Source of the DNA: Colletotrichum lupini
Taxonomy: Eukaryota; Ascomycota; Sordariomycetes; Glomerellales; Glomerellaceae
Assembly (NCBI RefSeq): GCF_023278565.1
Contig: NC_064677.1
Coordinates: 5,084,001 to 5,148,000 of the forward strand
DNA: 64,000 bases
Reading direction: 5' to 3'
Shown here piece after piece: positions 1-11,317 of the stretch. The position numbers and the translations under genes were made by a program. The notes beneath the pieces are model-generated. The model was given only the letters and a program-made list of their open reading frames with translations, searched no databases and had not been told where the DNA came from. Each line of letters begins with the position of its first letter. The first letter of the stretch is position 1.

Positions 1-189
1 TTAGCAATTTTTTAATAATATATTATTAAGGGTTGTAATATTATATCTTTTTTTTAAGGATTATACTAGGCTAAATAAAAAGGGTTTTATAATATATTAT
101 TAGTTAACTTATTTTTAGTAACCTTTCGCTACGAACTTAATGTTTATTATCCTATTTTATATATACCCTTTTCTTATAATATTCGAATT

Positions 190-1440
190 TATTAACTACT
201 TCTACTACCCCTTTAAAATACTTAATAAGCTCTTACGTATTATACTTAGTAAGCTACTTAGCCTATTTAATAAGATATTATAAGTTTCCTCCCTTATTTT
301 ATATTATAACGATTTTTTTAACTTTTTAAATATTTTACTCGTTCTCTAACTCTAAGAGATTTGCTATTTAGTCGCTAACTATTCGGTAATTTCCCTATAG
401 CTTAAGCTAAGAAACTAAAAAAATATTATATATTCTTTAATACTACTTTAATAAATATACTTAATAAGCCTATTTCCCTACCTTTTTAACTATTGCTACT
501 TTAATATATTTCGGCGCTAGTTTATTATTTTTAAATTATATATTTTTTATTAATAGGCCGACGACCTCTTTACGATTAAACTCCTTTAGGGTATATTTTT
601 TATTATAATAAATTACTTAGCTCTTAAAGGCTTATATTTACGCTTACGTAACCTAGGCCCTAATCTCCCTAATTTTCTAGACCCTTTTCTAAACCCCTTA
701 GACTATAGCCTTATAATTAAGTATATATTTAACGTACTTAAAGTAATAGCCGTATAGTATTATATACGAGGATACTTTTATAATAAAGTATTAGTTATTA
801 TTATATATAAACTCGGCCTCCTCTAGCTACGCTACTTACTTATTTAGCGAGCCCTTAGTATAAATCCTTAAATACTTTTTTAATATTTAATAGGTTCGCT
901 CTATTTAGCCGTCCGTTTATAAATAATACGTAATAAATAGTTAGTAACGTATTACCCGTTCTTTAGCAAACTCTTCTTAAAATACGCTTATAAAAAGCTT
1001 ATCTCTATTTATAATAATACTTTTAAATATACTAAACTTATATTTAACCTCTTAACATAAAATACTTACTATTTATACTACGTTAAGTATTTTAATAGTA
1101 AATAAGAACTTTGCGAACTTTATTATATAATAAATAATAATTAAAATACTATTATACTCTGCGCCGTTATTATAAGCGCTTAGTAATAGCCCCGTAATAA
1201 AGTCTATAAATATTTCTTAAAATAGGTATAAGGGTAGTAGTAGTAACTATAGCTACCCGTACGGCTTATATTTTAAAATTATAATTCTTAAATAATACTT
1301 ATAGTTCTTAACGTATTCTTAAATATTTTATTAAATATTTTCTTAATAGAACTTTTTTTAGATTAGCTCGAGAGTTTTCGTAGCTCTTATATAACTTACC
1401 TTATAGTCGTCGTAATATTAATAAAAGATCTCTATTTAAA
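190..1440 (-). pseudogene. Degenerate integrase with GPY/F-like module and chromodomain
   Basis: From high to low coordinates the minus strand carries an HHCC-like zinc region (ending EYVKNYKYYLRI, where the Tyr residues stand at expected Cys positions), the integrase core opening IFIDFITG (catalytic Asp at 1202-1204) followed by ILIIIYYIIKFAKF, an NRDKLFIS block matching the second catalytic Asp region, an NGRLNRAN block matching the usual TDGQTERAN, a C-terminal LAPKYIK/VGK module, and finally a GGNL.YLIKW chromodomain core. The chromodomain assigns the element to the chromovirus branch of Ty3/Gypsy. Many stops are present, so it is a relic. Confidence 0.87.
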
Positions 1441-2579
1441 GAGATTTTACTTAAAAAATAACGAGTCTTTTTTTAAAAAATAGTATGCCCTATTCGTTAA
1501 GTAAATATACTCTTAACTCGCTAGTTATAATGCGAACTCTTATTAATTATAATATATAAAACTCGTTTTTAACTTATAGTCCTCTAACGAGCTCTTTAAT
1601 TTTTAATAAGAAACGAAAAGCGAATACTATTTTATCCCTTATAAACTCCTTTATAATAGGGTATAGGATATATTATTTTAATATAATAACCCTAGCTCTA
1701 TCTAACTCCTCTTTATCCTTATTAAACTATTAACGAGCGTTTATTAATAACTCTCTTACTTTCTTACCTTAAGTTATTATAGTAATAATTATTATTATTT
1801 TATTAGTACGCCCTATAATACGCTATTAATATAAAAAAGAGGATTCCCCGTCCCTAGAGCTAGTTAATATCTAGCTAAGATTACGAAGGGAGGCCTTAAC
1901 TACTTAAATATATATTTTAATAGTATTATTTTATCTTTTTAAACTAATTATTTTTTACTAAATATCGGGTAGTAATTCGCTAATAAAACATAACTTCTAA
2001 ATTAGTATAAGGAGGACGTCCTTATAAAATACTTCTCCCTCTATATAATCTAGCTTTTTAAATAGACCGTTTACCGGGTTCGTTTTCCCTAGCTAGTATT
2101 CTAAGTTAAAGTTAAATATTAATAGTTTATATACTTATTTCGCGAGCCTTCCCTAAAAGTCCCGCGCTAATATATTAATTATTCCCTGAAGTACTTAGTA
2201 ATCCGTTAGGATTATAAACTTTTATAAAAGGCCTTAAAAATAGTAAGCCTAGTACTCTAGCCCTTTTATTATAGCGAGCAGTTCTTATTAGCCTATAGCC
2301 TATTACTACTCCGTATTTATAAGCTTCCGTAATTAATAAGTAACGGGTCGCTATTCTCTATTAACCTATTATAATAAAATTACTATAATAGCTTTAACTA
2401 AAGTATTAGTTTTTACTTATATAATACGTTATAAGTTCTAATACGTAAGTACGGTTACCGAGGTAAAAGTAACCTTTAGCTAATTAAACGCCTCGTTTAC
2501 TTCCTTAGTTTATTAGAAGTCCCTTATTTACCCCTTTTTTATTTTTAGTAATACTATTATTAGTATAATAATACCTAAG

Positions 2580-3400
2580 TATTTAGTAATAAACTTATAA
2601 TAAAAGTTATAGAACCCTAAGAACACTTAGATATCCTTAATAAACTTTAGCGCCTTTTAGTTAGTAATCGTTCGTACTTATAATAAGTCTATTTCAATTC
2701 CTTTTAGTATAATAATATAACTTAAGAACTCGACCCTCTTTTAATAAAACGAGTACTTTAATAGTTTAGTAAAAAGCCTATATAAACGTAGATATTAGAG
2801 GACCTTTTTAATATCTTCTGTATACTACTCTTTTATTATTAAGTAGATTATTAAATCGTCTATATATACTATATAATAAGTATTTAGTAAGTCGGCGAGC
2901 GCTTAGTAAATATACGCTTAAAACGTTACGGGTACGTTCGTTAGCTTAAAAAGTATAATAATATACTTAAAATAACCGTATTAACTCCGGAACGCTATTT
3001 TTTATTAATCTTTTTTTTTTAATTCGGATACGGTAATAAGTATCCCTAATATCTATTTTTAAAATCTATTTTGCTCCGTAAAGCCTATCTAAGAGCTCGC
3101 TAATAAGTAGTAGTAAGTATCGATTTTTATAGTTACTTTATTTAGCCTATAGTAATCTATATAGAGGCGTAGTATACCGTCTTTTTTTAATATAAAGAGG
3201 ATCGGTACCCTAGCCTTATTAACTAAAAATATAATATAACCGTTCGCTAAGTTCTTAGTAATATATACGCAAAGCTTATTAAGTTATTTCTTATTTAATA
3301 AATAAATAGGACTATATAGTAATTTAGTACTTAGAATTAGGTTAATAGAGTATTCTACCCCGCTATATAACTACGGTCCTTTTACTAACTACTTATTAAA
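2580..3400 (-). pseudogene. Degenerate reverse transcriptase / start of RNase H of the chromovirus
   Basis: A single minus-strand frame reads, with interrupting stops: KIDIRDTYYRIRIK (near 3050), AFRS.YGYFKYIII (near 2990), LTNVPVTF (near 2930), YIDDLIIY (2840-2866), then KVL.YLRLYRLF, RVEFLSYII, GIEIDLL.VRTITN and KDI.VFLGFYNFY. These match the order and spacing of Ty3/Gypsy reverse transcriptase motifs, including the catalytic Asp-Asp pair and the post-RT VEFLG and FLGF.NFYR blocks. Most stops sit at expected glutamine or tryptophan positions. The catalytic YIDD itself survives, but the frame cannot be translated. Confidence 0.9.
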
Positions 3401-4113
3401 CGTCTCTACTTTTAATTAAAGTTCTAATAATAGACCCCCTCGTAGTTTAGTCTCCGTTACCCCTATAATACTTTTTATAATAATAATATATAATATATAT
3501 ATCCTCTCGTAATTCTTAACGATATTATAAACTATTACCTTTAGTTCGGTAATTAAAATAGGCTCGTATAACTATATATTCGTTATTATATTAATACGAA
3601 TGCCCTCTTAGCTTATTAATAATCGTAATAATAAGAGGTTTACTATTCCTTTATCCTTATTAACTACGGTAAATAGTTACCGAATCTTCTTTAACTATTT
3701 ATAGTAATTAATAAAAAAGAGCGTTAACTAATAAGCTTTCCCTTAGCTTATAGCTTTACTCTAAAAGTCCCTTAACGAAGGAGCTATAGTAGTAGCTAGG
3801 GTTAATCTTAAGTAAGTTACGAGCCTAGTACTAATAATATTTATCTTAGAGTATATATTTATATTAACTTTTACTAACTTTTTAATAATACCTCGTAGAA
3901 CTATTACTTTACCCTTCGTAATTATTCTTATTAATACCTTCTTAATACTTAGTATAAATATATTAAGTATATTACTTATACTTACTCGTTTTTTAACGAG
4001 TTGACCTCTATAACTCTCGGCTCGGTAATAACCTATTAAATAGTTACTAATATTAGCTTCGATCGGGGGTATATTAGCTTATCGTTACCCCTACTTCTTA
4101 ACTTATTTTTCTA

Positions 4114-4155
4114 GTACTTACTAAATATATAGCCTATTTTATTATATATAAAGTA
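4114..4155 (-). pseudogene. Gag zinc knuckle with all four ligands converted to Tyr
   Basis: The minus-strand frame reads YFIYNKIGYIFSKY. The spacing is exactly that of a CX2CX4HX4C retroviral-type zinc knuckle, but each Cys and the His is Tyr. TGC/TGT to TAC/TAT and CAC/CAT to TAC/TAT are the G:C to A:T transitions produced by RIP. It marks the 3-prime end of gag, so gag occupies roughly 4100-5600 on the minus strand. Confidence 0.8.
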
Positions 4156-5952
4156 CTTAATATCGCTACTACGACGCTTTTATAATAGCTCGGCACGAGC
4201 ACTCTTTATAATATTACTTTTAATAAGTCCCTAGAGCCTAGCCCCTTAGAGCTCTCCCTACTCTTTTTTTTATAAAAGAGGGATATTCGACGTAATTATT
4301 TTAATAATAAATATAGCCTCTTCTTACCGTCCTTTTATAACTAGTCGCCGCCTTTTTACTAATTTAATAACTATAGTTTATTAGCCTCGTAAGCTATATT
4401 ATATACTCTCTTAATTAAAACTTTATAACGAATTAGATCGTCCTATAGCTAAGATAGTAATTTAAAAAAGAACTAATATACCTCTATTTTTAAATTCTCT
4501 ATATTTTTTATACTTAGGTTATAATAGATTACTAACTACTTAGCGAGGAACTAAGTAGGGGTCTAGCCTTTTTTTAGCCTCTTCGTTTTTAGCTCTCTAT
4601 AATATTCTTATTCTTAAGTCTCGGGGTCTACGTATTATTAGTAAATAAACGCTAAGAAGTCGCCCTAGGAAAGGGGATTTTAAAGGCTTTTTTTATAATT
4701 ATATTATTACGTTTATAATAATAAGGATATTTTAAATAGGGCCTATTTAATATACTATTCTATAGTACTTTTTATATAAAGCTTATTACCTACTTCTATA
4801 ATAATAATCTAGTTTACTACCTAAGTACTTATAAACTCTTCTTTAATCGGTTTATAGTTATAAAAAAGAGGCTTTTCGTATTTTTATTAATCTAAACGCG
4901 TTGCCGGCCGCTTAGTAAGTTATTAAACGAGCTCTTTATATTAATACCGTTCTTAGTTTTAATTTTTAATTATTATTTTTATTATTTTATAAAAATAAGT
5001 TATTATTAGGCTTATAAGGTCTACTAAACTAGCTATTTTAATACTATTTACGCCTTTATATATACCTTAACTTCGTATATTTAATAATTAATTATTAATA
5101 AACGCCCTATTTATAATAAATAAAGTCTTTAGGGTATTGATAAAGTAACTAGCCCGTAAAAATAATCTACCCCGATTATTTTCTTTATTTAGCTCTTTTA
5201 TAAATACTAATATTCGGGTAGGACTCGCCCTATAATAAGCTCGTTTTCTCAGATAGAATAGGGTTAAATAGTCGACTCCGGATAGTTATAGCTCGTTAAT
5301 ACTAACAGCTTTTTACTAACGGCTAAGTATCGTTTATTAACGTTCCGTTTATTTCCGTAATCTATTATTATTTATATTAATTACTTTATAAAAGTAAAAA
5401 CTTTAGAATTATAAGAAATTAAGCTATAAGTACTTAACTAGCGAGGCTATAATATAAGTATAAATATATTATAAAACTAAAGCTTATAGAGTCTTTTATA
5501 AAGGCTTTACTTTTTAAAAAGTTTTTTTATAATAAGATCCGTATACTGGTTATTAAGTTATTAGCGTCCTATTACCGGCCGCATCCCGAATTTATTATAA
5601 TAGGTTACTTATTTTTAAATAATAATATTAGCTTATTAATAAGCTATTAAAACTATAATTTTAATAATCCCTTAATAAGGGAGAGGGTAGAATAGAGAAA
5701 AAGATAAATAAAAAAAGGGTTAAGGTTAAATAGTACGGAATTCGAGGGTAGGGTAGCGTCTATATATACTACGGCAATCTCTAGTACGTATAGCTTTAAC
5801 GAGGTAATGCGGGATATTCTTATAAAGAATATAGAAAGTGAATATTCATATAGAAGCAAGAATATATGAATATAGGGGAAATAAGCGTATATAAAAGAGG
5901 TTTTTGTAATAAAGAGAGTAATATAGTTAAATTAATATATAAGAAGTTGCTT

Positions 5953-6293
5953 GTTTAACGAAAGGTCTAGGTAGGTAAATACACGCCTATATATAGGTAT
6001 AAAAACCTCCTACTAGAATATTCCATTGCTTATTAATTATGATATAATTAATAAGCGCATACGTAAGTGAATGCGTAATCGTAATACGTAATTCCGCCTC
6101 GAGAGAATTCTAGCTTATTCAGTTACTTTCCAGCACTTTCCATTGCTCACGTAAGCTTATATAAGCAGTATTGCTTACATAATCAATACCTATAATAATC
6201 TACAGAAATCGTAGATTAATATGGTATATAGTTTGCTTACGTAATATTAATAATAAGGCGAATAATAAGGTAAATAAAGTTACCTTCGTAACA
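5953..6293 (-). repeat. Possible 5-prime LTR of the chromovirus
   Basis: This block is AT-rich but retains more CA/TG dinucleotides than the body of the element. On the minus strand it begins TGTTACGAAGGTAAC, a common form for fungal Gypsy LTR ends, right at the composition boundary, and a TATATATAGGCG TATA-like stretch lies inside. A candidate inner end (TTAAACA, minus strand) lies near 5953. The second LTR needed to prove the boundaries is outside the window, so the extent is a guess. Confidence 0.4.
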
Positions 6294-7584
6294 CAATCCT
6301 TTAGTAATATAAAACGATGGAGTTAAACAGTGGCCAAGCCAGGTACCGAAAAGTGACCAAACCTCCAAGGAAGGTACGCGCAGCCCTAAGCCATTGGCTC
6401 AAACGGACGACCACCCCAATCTGGCGACTCTTGGACGATTCTGGTGTTGTGATTGGCCACGATCCCAGTCACCAGCGCCTGCACGGCTTCTCGATTGGTG
6501 CGTGCCACAGCCGCCTGCATGAGGACGCCCCTCGATCCTGAAACGCAGTCCGTCAGGGAGTCAGATTCATCGCGACCTCCCTCAGCCCTCTTCTTCCCCC
6601 TTCACAGTTTCTTCTCTGCTGTTGTCTCGATCTCTTCACACGGCTCCCTCTTGCTGGCTCACTGGGGGCAACAAGGCCCCCAAGGCACAGTGTGGACGAG
6701 CAATGGGCTGGTCCCAAGGTGTTTCTGGTGCGTTTCTCATCCTCGCGTCTGCTGTTCGAGCCTTCCAAGACAGACGAGGGGCCCTGACCGCCCGCCAATA
6801 AGGTACCTAAGGTAAGACTAATGTACGGATACGTAACCAAGTAACCGCTCTCTCTCGAGTAGTCTCGAGTCTCGATACAGCGCCCCCTCGCCTGACTGAT
6901 TGAATCTGGCGATTCTCCTCTGGGGTCTCCCTTGCCTGCGCAGGTCTCGTCCGAGACAGTATTGTGGACCCCCCTTACCGGCTGCTCTCCCGCTCCACCG
7001 CCCACGTCCCATTCTCCCATGGACCCAGTGGAGAGAGAGACTCAGACCTCGTCTCTGTTGCACTACGAGGCATCTCTTCTCCTCTCCTCCCACTCCTCAG
7101 TGCTGTAGTCGGGTTTTTTTCATCTGGAGGGTGATTTTCGGTCCATCTTCACGTTCTTCTGTACAATCGTTCACTCCAACCTTATTCCCTTCTTCGCGAC
7201 GGCTTCGTCGACTTCTCTCTTTTCAAAAACCCTTCCTTCTCGTGTGCTCGTCCCCGCTGGGTGGTGGAGGTTCCGTTACATTTTTGCTGGTCGAAGACAG
7301 TCCTTACCCACCGACACCAGCGATACCGACGACACCGACGAACGCATACCCGCCGATTTTTTCCCTATCGATCACCAAATTCTAGACACAAAGAGACGCC
7401 GGACGTCAAAATCAAACATCAATCTCTAAATCGCAAAATCTAAAAACTATTTCCAACAAAGAGGAGGATTCTTCGGAAGAAAAAAGAGGAGGAATTGCAG
7501 CACCAAGGGGCAGCCAAGTCTCTCCGAGCGACATCTTGGTTCTCGGGTCTCTAGGCTGCTCGGTTTCATCGAAAAGCTTCAGCC
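6294..7584. other. Intergenic: element edge to tetraspanin promoter/5-prime UTR
   Basis: Normal GC content resumes at once after the transposon. Short overlapping ORFs occur on both strands but none resembles a known protein, and they overlap in several frames as non-coding GC-rich sequence does. The last 500 bases are pyrimidine-rich, then A-rich close to the start codon, which suits the promoter and leader of the tetraspanin gene. TAAGGTACCTAAGG near 6800 belongs to a motif recurring across the window. Confidence 0.6.
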
Positions 7585-8405
7585 ATGGCGAACAAAGTGC
7601 TCATGACCTTCGTGGTCGCCGACATCGTCTTCGTCATCACCGGCGCTCTGCTTCTGGGTTTCACCCTCATCAACCAGAACCTCATCAAGGAGGCGCCAAC
7701 GGAAGGAACCGAGGCTGTTATGCGCTTGCTCACAGCTCAATTCCCACTGACAGGTACGACGACGATCCAAGAGGATGTCACTTACGTGACGGAAGTGAGC
7801 TAGGGAAAATATCGAACATCGTGACTGACTTGACTTATAGCCGGTATTGCCAATGCCGTCTTCATCTTCGTTACCTTCCTCTCCACCATCCCCGGCATGA
7901 TCACGCCGACTCGTGGCTGGCTCAAGATCTCGGGCTACCTGACCACCTTCTGCGGTCTCTTCAGTCTGATTCTTGGTGTTTACCTCTGGGTTCTTACTCT
8001 CACCACCAAGAACGACTTTGGCAAGACGTGGAACGTCCAGGACCCTCGTGTTCAGGAGCTCATGCAGACTGCTGTAAGTGACCTTTCTTCTACTCTCAAG
8101 TATCGTCAACAATGATTGACGCTCGACATCAGTTTAAATGCTGCGGATACTTCAACAGCACTTCGCCCGCCTTCGTCACCGACGCTCAGTGCCCGAGTCC
8201 CGCCGCCGCCGCCCTGCAACGCGGCTGCGCAACCCCGATCACGAGTTTCGCCAACATCTTCGTCGACAACATCTTCACTGCCGTCTTCGGTATGGTCGGT
8301 ATCGACGCCATGCTCATTGTCACCATCGCCATGCTGCTCAAGGATCGCAAGGAGCGCGAACGTTACCGCCACATTGACGAGAAGGCTGGGTACCGCGGTT
8401 TCTAA
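7585..8405 (+). CDS. PLS1: PLS1-like tetraspanin
   Basis: Three exons (7585-7753, 7841-8073, 8133-8405) give 224 aa, close to the length known for fungal Pls1. Introns have GTACGA and GTAAGT donors. Four membrane segments lie at about residues 8-31, 57-77, 84-108 and 180-203. The large extracellular loop carries the tetraspanin CCG signature (137-139) and two further cysteines (154 and 166) for disulfides. The C-terminus is a short charged tail with a DRKERER stretch after the fourth helix. Pls1 tetraspanins act at the plasma membrane and in Magnaporthe, Botrytis and Colletotrichum are needed for appressorium penetration-peg formation, linked to septin/NADPH-oxidase organisation. The PLS1 assignment rests on remembered family resemblance; a Tsp3-type tetraspanin is the alternative. 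It is the first intact gene beside the RIPed element, 1.3 kb away. Confidence 0.9.
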
Positions 8406-9711
8406 GCCGGCGGCTCAGCTTTGGTTGTTCAGGGCAAAAAAAGCCGCTGGCTCGAGTTGGCGCCAATTTTTGTCTTCTCTCTCTCGCTCGGGAAGCCAGC
8501 CTCTTCTCGAGAACTCCTTTTCTCTCGAACGTGCGGCAAATCTGGAGCGAGCAACTGTTCGTGGTCTCCTTTCTCCTGGACCGGGGAAAAGACTGAATCG
8601 CCTCACCCCCGCCGCGGCCATTGATTGGTCTTAATCTTGTTCCGATTTTCTTTAGACAAAGTGGACAGGCAGAATCAATAACTTGACCCCCCCTTTTTTT
8701 CTGCGTTCCGCAGAAGCCCCTCGGTCTTCTTCTTCTCTGTTACGAGGAGACACCGGGTGGTGTACGAATCTTAACGCATGGAAAACGAATTTTCGGACGG
8801 AGATAGTCGAAGCGACAGGTCTTTTTTTGTGTGACGGCCAACATCTCTCTTACCTCTCTCTCGCTCAAAGCCTTCCTTGCCGACGAACCCCCTTATTTCT
8901 TGTTTGTGCGGACACCATATATAGATTTTTAGTGTTGATTATCTCTGTTCTGTAAAAAAGGGGGGAACTTGCCCTGAAAGCAGTACCTGTTTTTTCAAAC
9001 TCTCTCTTCTCTCGTTCGATGATTAGTGACTGGTGACTGAACATGTGGACTCGAGTGAAGTCGATGGGAGGGCGTGAGGTGTGTAAGAATAGGGGGAGGC
9101 TCAGCTCCTCATGTCGGCAAGGACGGTTTATGCTGTGGTTATATTCCAGGACGGAGGGAGATGCGTGTGTGCATATATATAACAAGTTCAGTAGTTCATT
9201 GTAGTGTGAGTACGCCACTGCGCGCCGGATCTATTTGTGACATGAACGACCTTGTATATTGAGATGGGCCAGGGCCCCAATCTATTTGTTTGCAGCCCCC
9301 ACGGATTCAAATCAACAAGATTGCCGATCATGGTTGGTGAACCACAGATGGCATGTGCCAGATTGACTGGCCTACGGACAGAGTGTCGTACGGAGACGGG
9401 GGATTGGAGGAGCCGGAAATAGAAGAACTCTCGAGATGTATAGTGTAAACACGCCAAGCGAAACCCTGTTGAGAGATGATTGGGAGGCAACCGGAGCTCG
9501 TATGGCGGAGGAAGGGAAAGAGGCCGGTTGAGGATTTTTGGGAGGTAGGTTTGAATGGGATTAATCACCTGGCCAAGGTTGACGGACGAGAGACACTATG
9601 ATGGACGGGAGGGAGGGCAGAGAAGGGCGGACGTAATGCGCTGGGTGACCCCACAATGTAGATGGAACGAGATAAACGAGCTGGATCATCTACCCGGATC
9701 AACGGCGGGTA

Positions 9712-9793
9712 GGGGGGGGGGGGGGGGGGGGGGGGCGGGGGGGGGGGGGCGGGGACACAGAAGGGAGGAAAGAAAAAGGGGGGGGAGAGCCGG

Positions 9794-9832
<39 letters not shown>
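9712..9832 (+). repeat. Long poly-G tracts (about 24 and 38 G)
   Basis: Bases 9712-9735 are an uninterrupted G run, followed by 13 and 4 Gs separated by single Cs, an AG-rich spacer, and a second uninterrupted run at 9795-9832. All Gs are on the plus strand, giving strong strand asymmetry and clear G-quadruplex potential. Run lengths in such tracts are unreliable in sequencing and assembly. Confidence 0.9.
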
Positions 9833-10075
9833 CGACGGCCACGACCTTCAACGACACCAGTTTACAACCCTGACTCAGCGTGGAGTACCGCGTCACCCGT
9901 CAACATCTATCTCGATGACACGCGGCTTGGGGTGATGTTTTTGTCTGTTTATTGCTGTGAAGCCGAGTATCCGAGTTTTGTATCCGTATGAATGAGAGAA
10001 TGGGCGCGGGGAGTACTCGTGATGCATGATGTCTATGGAAATGTCGTGTCAAGTGGAGCCGACCCGGTCTATTCC

Positions 10076-10107
10076 TCTTTCTCTCTCTCTCTCTCGCGCG
10101 CGCGCGC
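10076..10107 (+). repeat. Compound (CT)n(CG)n microsatellite
   Basis: A CT dinucleotide run passes directly into a CG run of about six units. Alternating CG of this length can adopt left-handed DNA; no function is implied. Confidence 0.85.
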
Positions 10108-11317
10108 TGAGTGAACTCCTCATCTCGTTTGACGCTGGAGCAGCAAGCAGACAGGTCGGTCTACGGCATGGACTTCAACTGTAATTCGCGTACAAGGAAG
10201 AATAAAAGAGGTCCCGTTTTTGAATAGGTGTGGCACTTTATCGAAACCTCGCCGGATGCTGGAGACCTACCTCGGTTTTTTTTTCTTCTTCTTCTTTTTC
10301 CTTTTTTTCTTTCTCTTTACACATATTCATCGGAACCAAATGGAGTATTCATCTCAACAACTTTTATTGAATCGCCTCCTGCCGACTGTTCTCACGCAAA
10401 GTGGCGACGATAGTTATTTGATATCTCCCTACAGACAGGTTAAGACCCCCCCCCCCTGGGGCCAAATGACGTTAAAAGTCTCCGAGTCAGGATGGGATGG
10501 TCCAAGAGTACCATACAACAAGCCGCTAGAAAGAAAAGAAAGTTTACCTGCACCGTCGCTCTCCCGTCAATCAAGTGCGATAAATATAGTGGCTCTCTGA
10601 CTCGGACAGTACATGGACGAGAATGAGCCCATGTTCTCTCTCCGTTCAGACCAGATCGAGAAAGGCCGATGACAGGCTCGCGGATGCTGCGTTATGGCGC
10701 ATTCGTTTAGTCCTGAAATCTATGTGGTGTTGACATGGACGACGCCCACGGCCCACTACAATAATGATCCCATGTCCAACTGTCCAAGAAGGAAGAGAGA
10801 ACGAACAAAGGTTCAGTTTTGTAACATCACTTACATTGACCGTGCACCTAAAACATGACAGCTGTCTTTTGTTGTCCTTCATCCACTTCTCTACATTCTT
10901 AGAGATAATCTCAACACTCTGGACAGGACGCTCATCAGACAAAGACAGAAAGATAAAAGCGAATGGAAAAAAATAACCAAGACAAAGTGTCTGCTCGTAG
11001 TAGACAGCTGACCTCCAAAAAAAAAGCAAAAGCATGTTTTGACCAAAGTCAGCTTCGACCATCCGATGAACCTGTCTCTATGACCTCTCTGTGCTGGACG
11101 AGGTCATTGATCAAGACACGTTGACGACAGGTGCTCCCGTCAACTATATCAGACAAGCAGATCATTCAAGAATCAGATATAACTCGTACTGGTGGCAATT
11201 GTCACATGTCTAAGTAATCGCTATCATGCTCACATAAAGAAGCAACGGGGTCTCTTGATAGAAAAAGGAAAGAAGATGTTTAAAAAGGGAATAATGACGT
11301 GACAAGTGTTCCAATAC

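Larger units (their letters stand above)
1..6293 (-). mobile_element. RIP-degenerated Ty3/Gypsy chromovirus LTR retrotransposon (truncated by window edge)
   Basis: The stretch is extremely AT-rich, dominated by TA dinucleotides, and has no ORF longer than 68 codons. Read on the minus strand, one frame in each block still shows the pol order of a chromovirus: a gag-type zinc knuckle (4114-4155), reverse transcriptase with YIDD (2855-2866), then KVL..LRLYRLF and VEFL.YI blocks, integrase with an H2C2-like region (about 1300-1432) and core Asp (1202-1204), a GPY/F-like C-terminal module (about 400-600), and a chromodomain-like block ending in LQYLIKW (about 190-345). Stops fall mainly where glutamine is expected (CAA/CAG to TAA/TAG), as cytosine-to-thymine RIP at CpA predicts. 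The composition break and a TGTTACGAAGG sequence (minus strand) put the 5-prime LTR edge near 6293; the 3-prime LTR would lie mostly left of base 1. Non-functional relic. Confidence 0.9.
8406..11317. other. Intergenic between convergent tetraspanin and Mg2+ transporter genes
   Basis: No coding region is supported. The span is 2.9 kb although the flanking genes converge and no promoters are required. It contains long G tracts (9712-9832), a CT/CG dinucleotide run (10076-10107), a T-rich run near 10276-10315, and a run of nine Cs at 10447-10457. Small ORFs here are low-complexity translations of these tracts. Confidence 0.6.

Noticed and set aside
12..29. 18-bp palindrome TTAATAATATATTATTAA at the window start
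   Set aside because: In sequence this AT-rich such palindromes arise by chance, and it is not repeated at a matching element end.
6317..7443. Overlapping ORFs between the transposon and the tetraspanin gene
   Set aside because: Several frames on both strands are open at once, with no recognisable domain; better explained as promoter and leader.
9555..9935. Glycine-rich 126-codon ORF
   Set aside because: It is only the translation of poly-G tracts.
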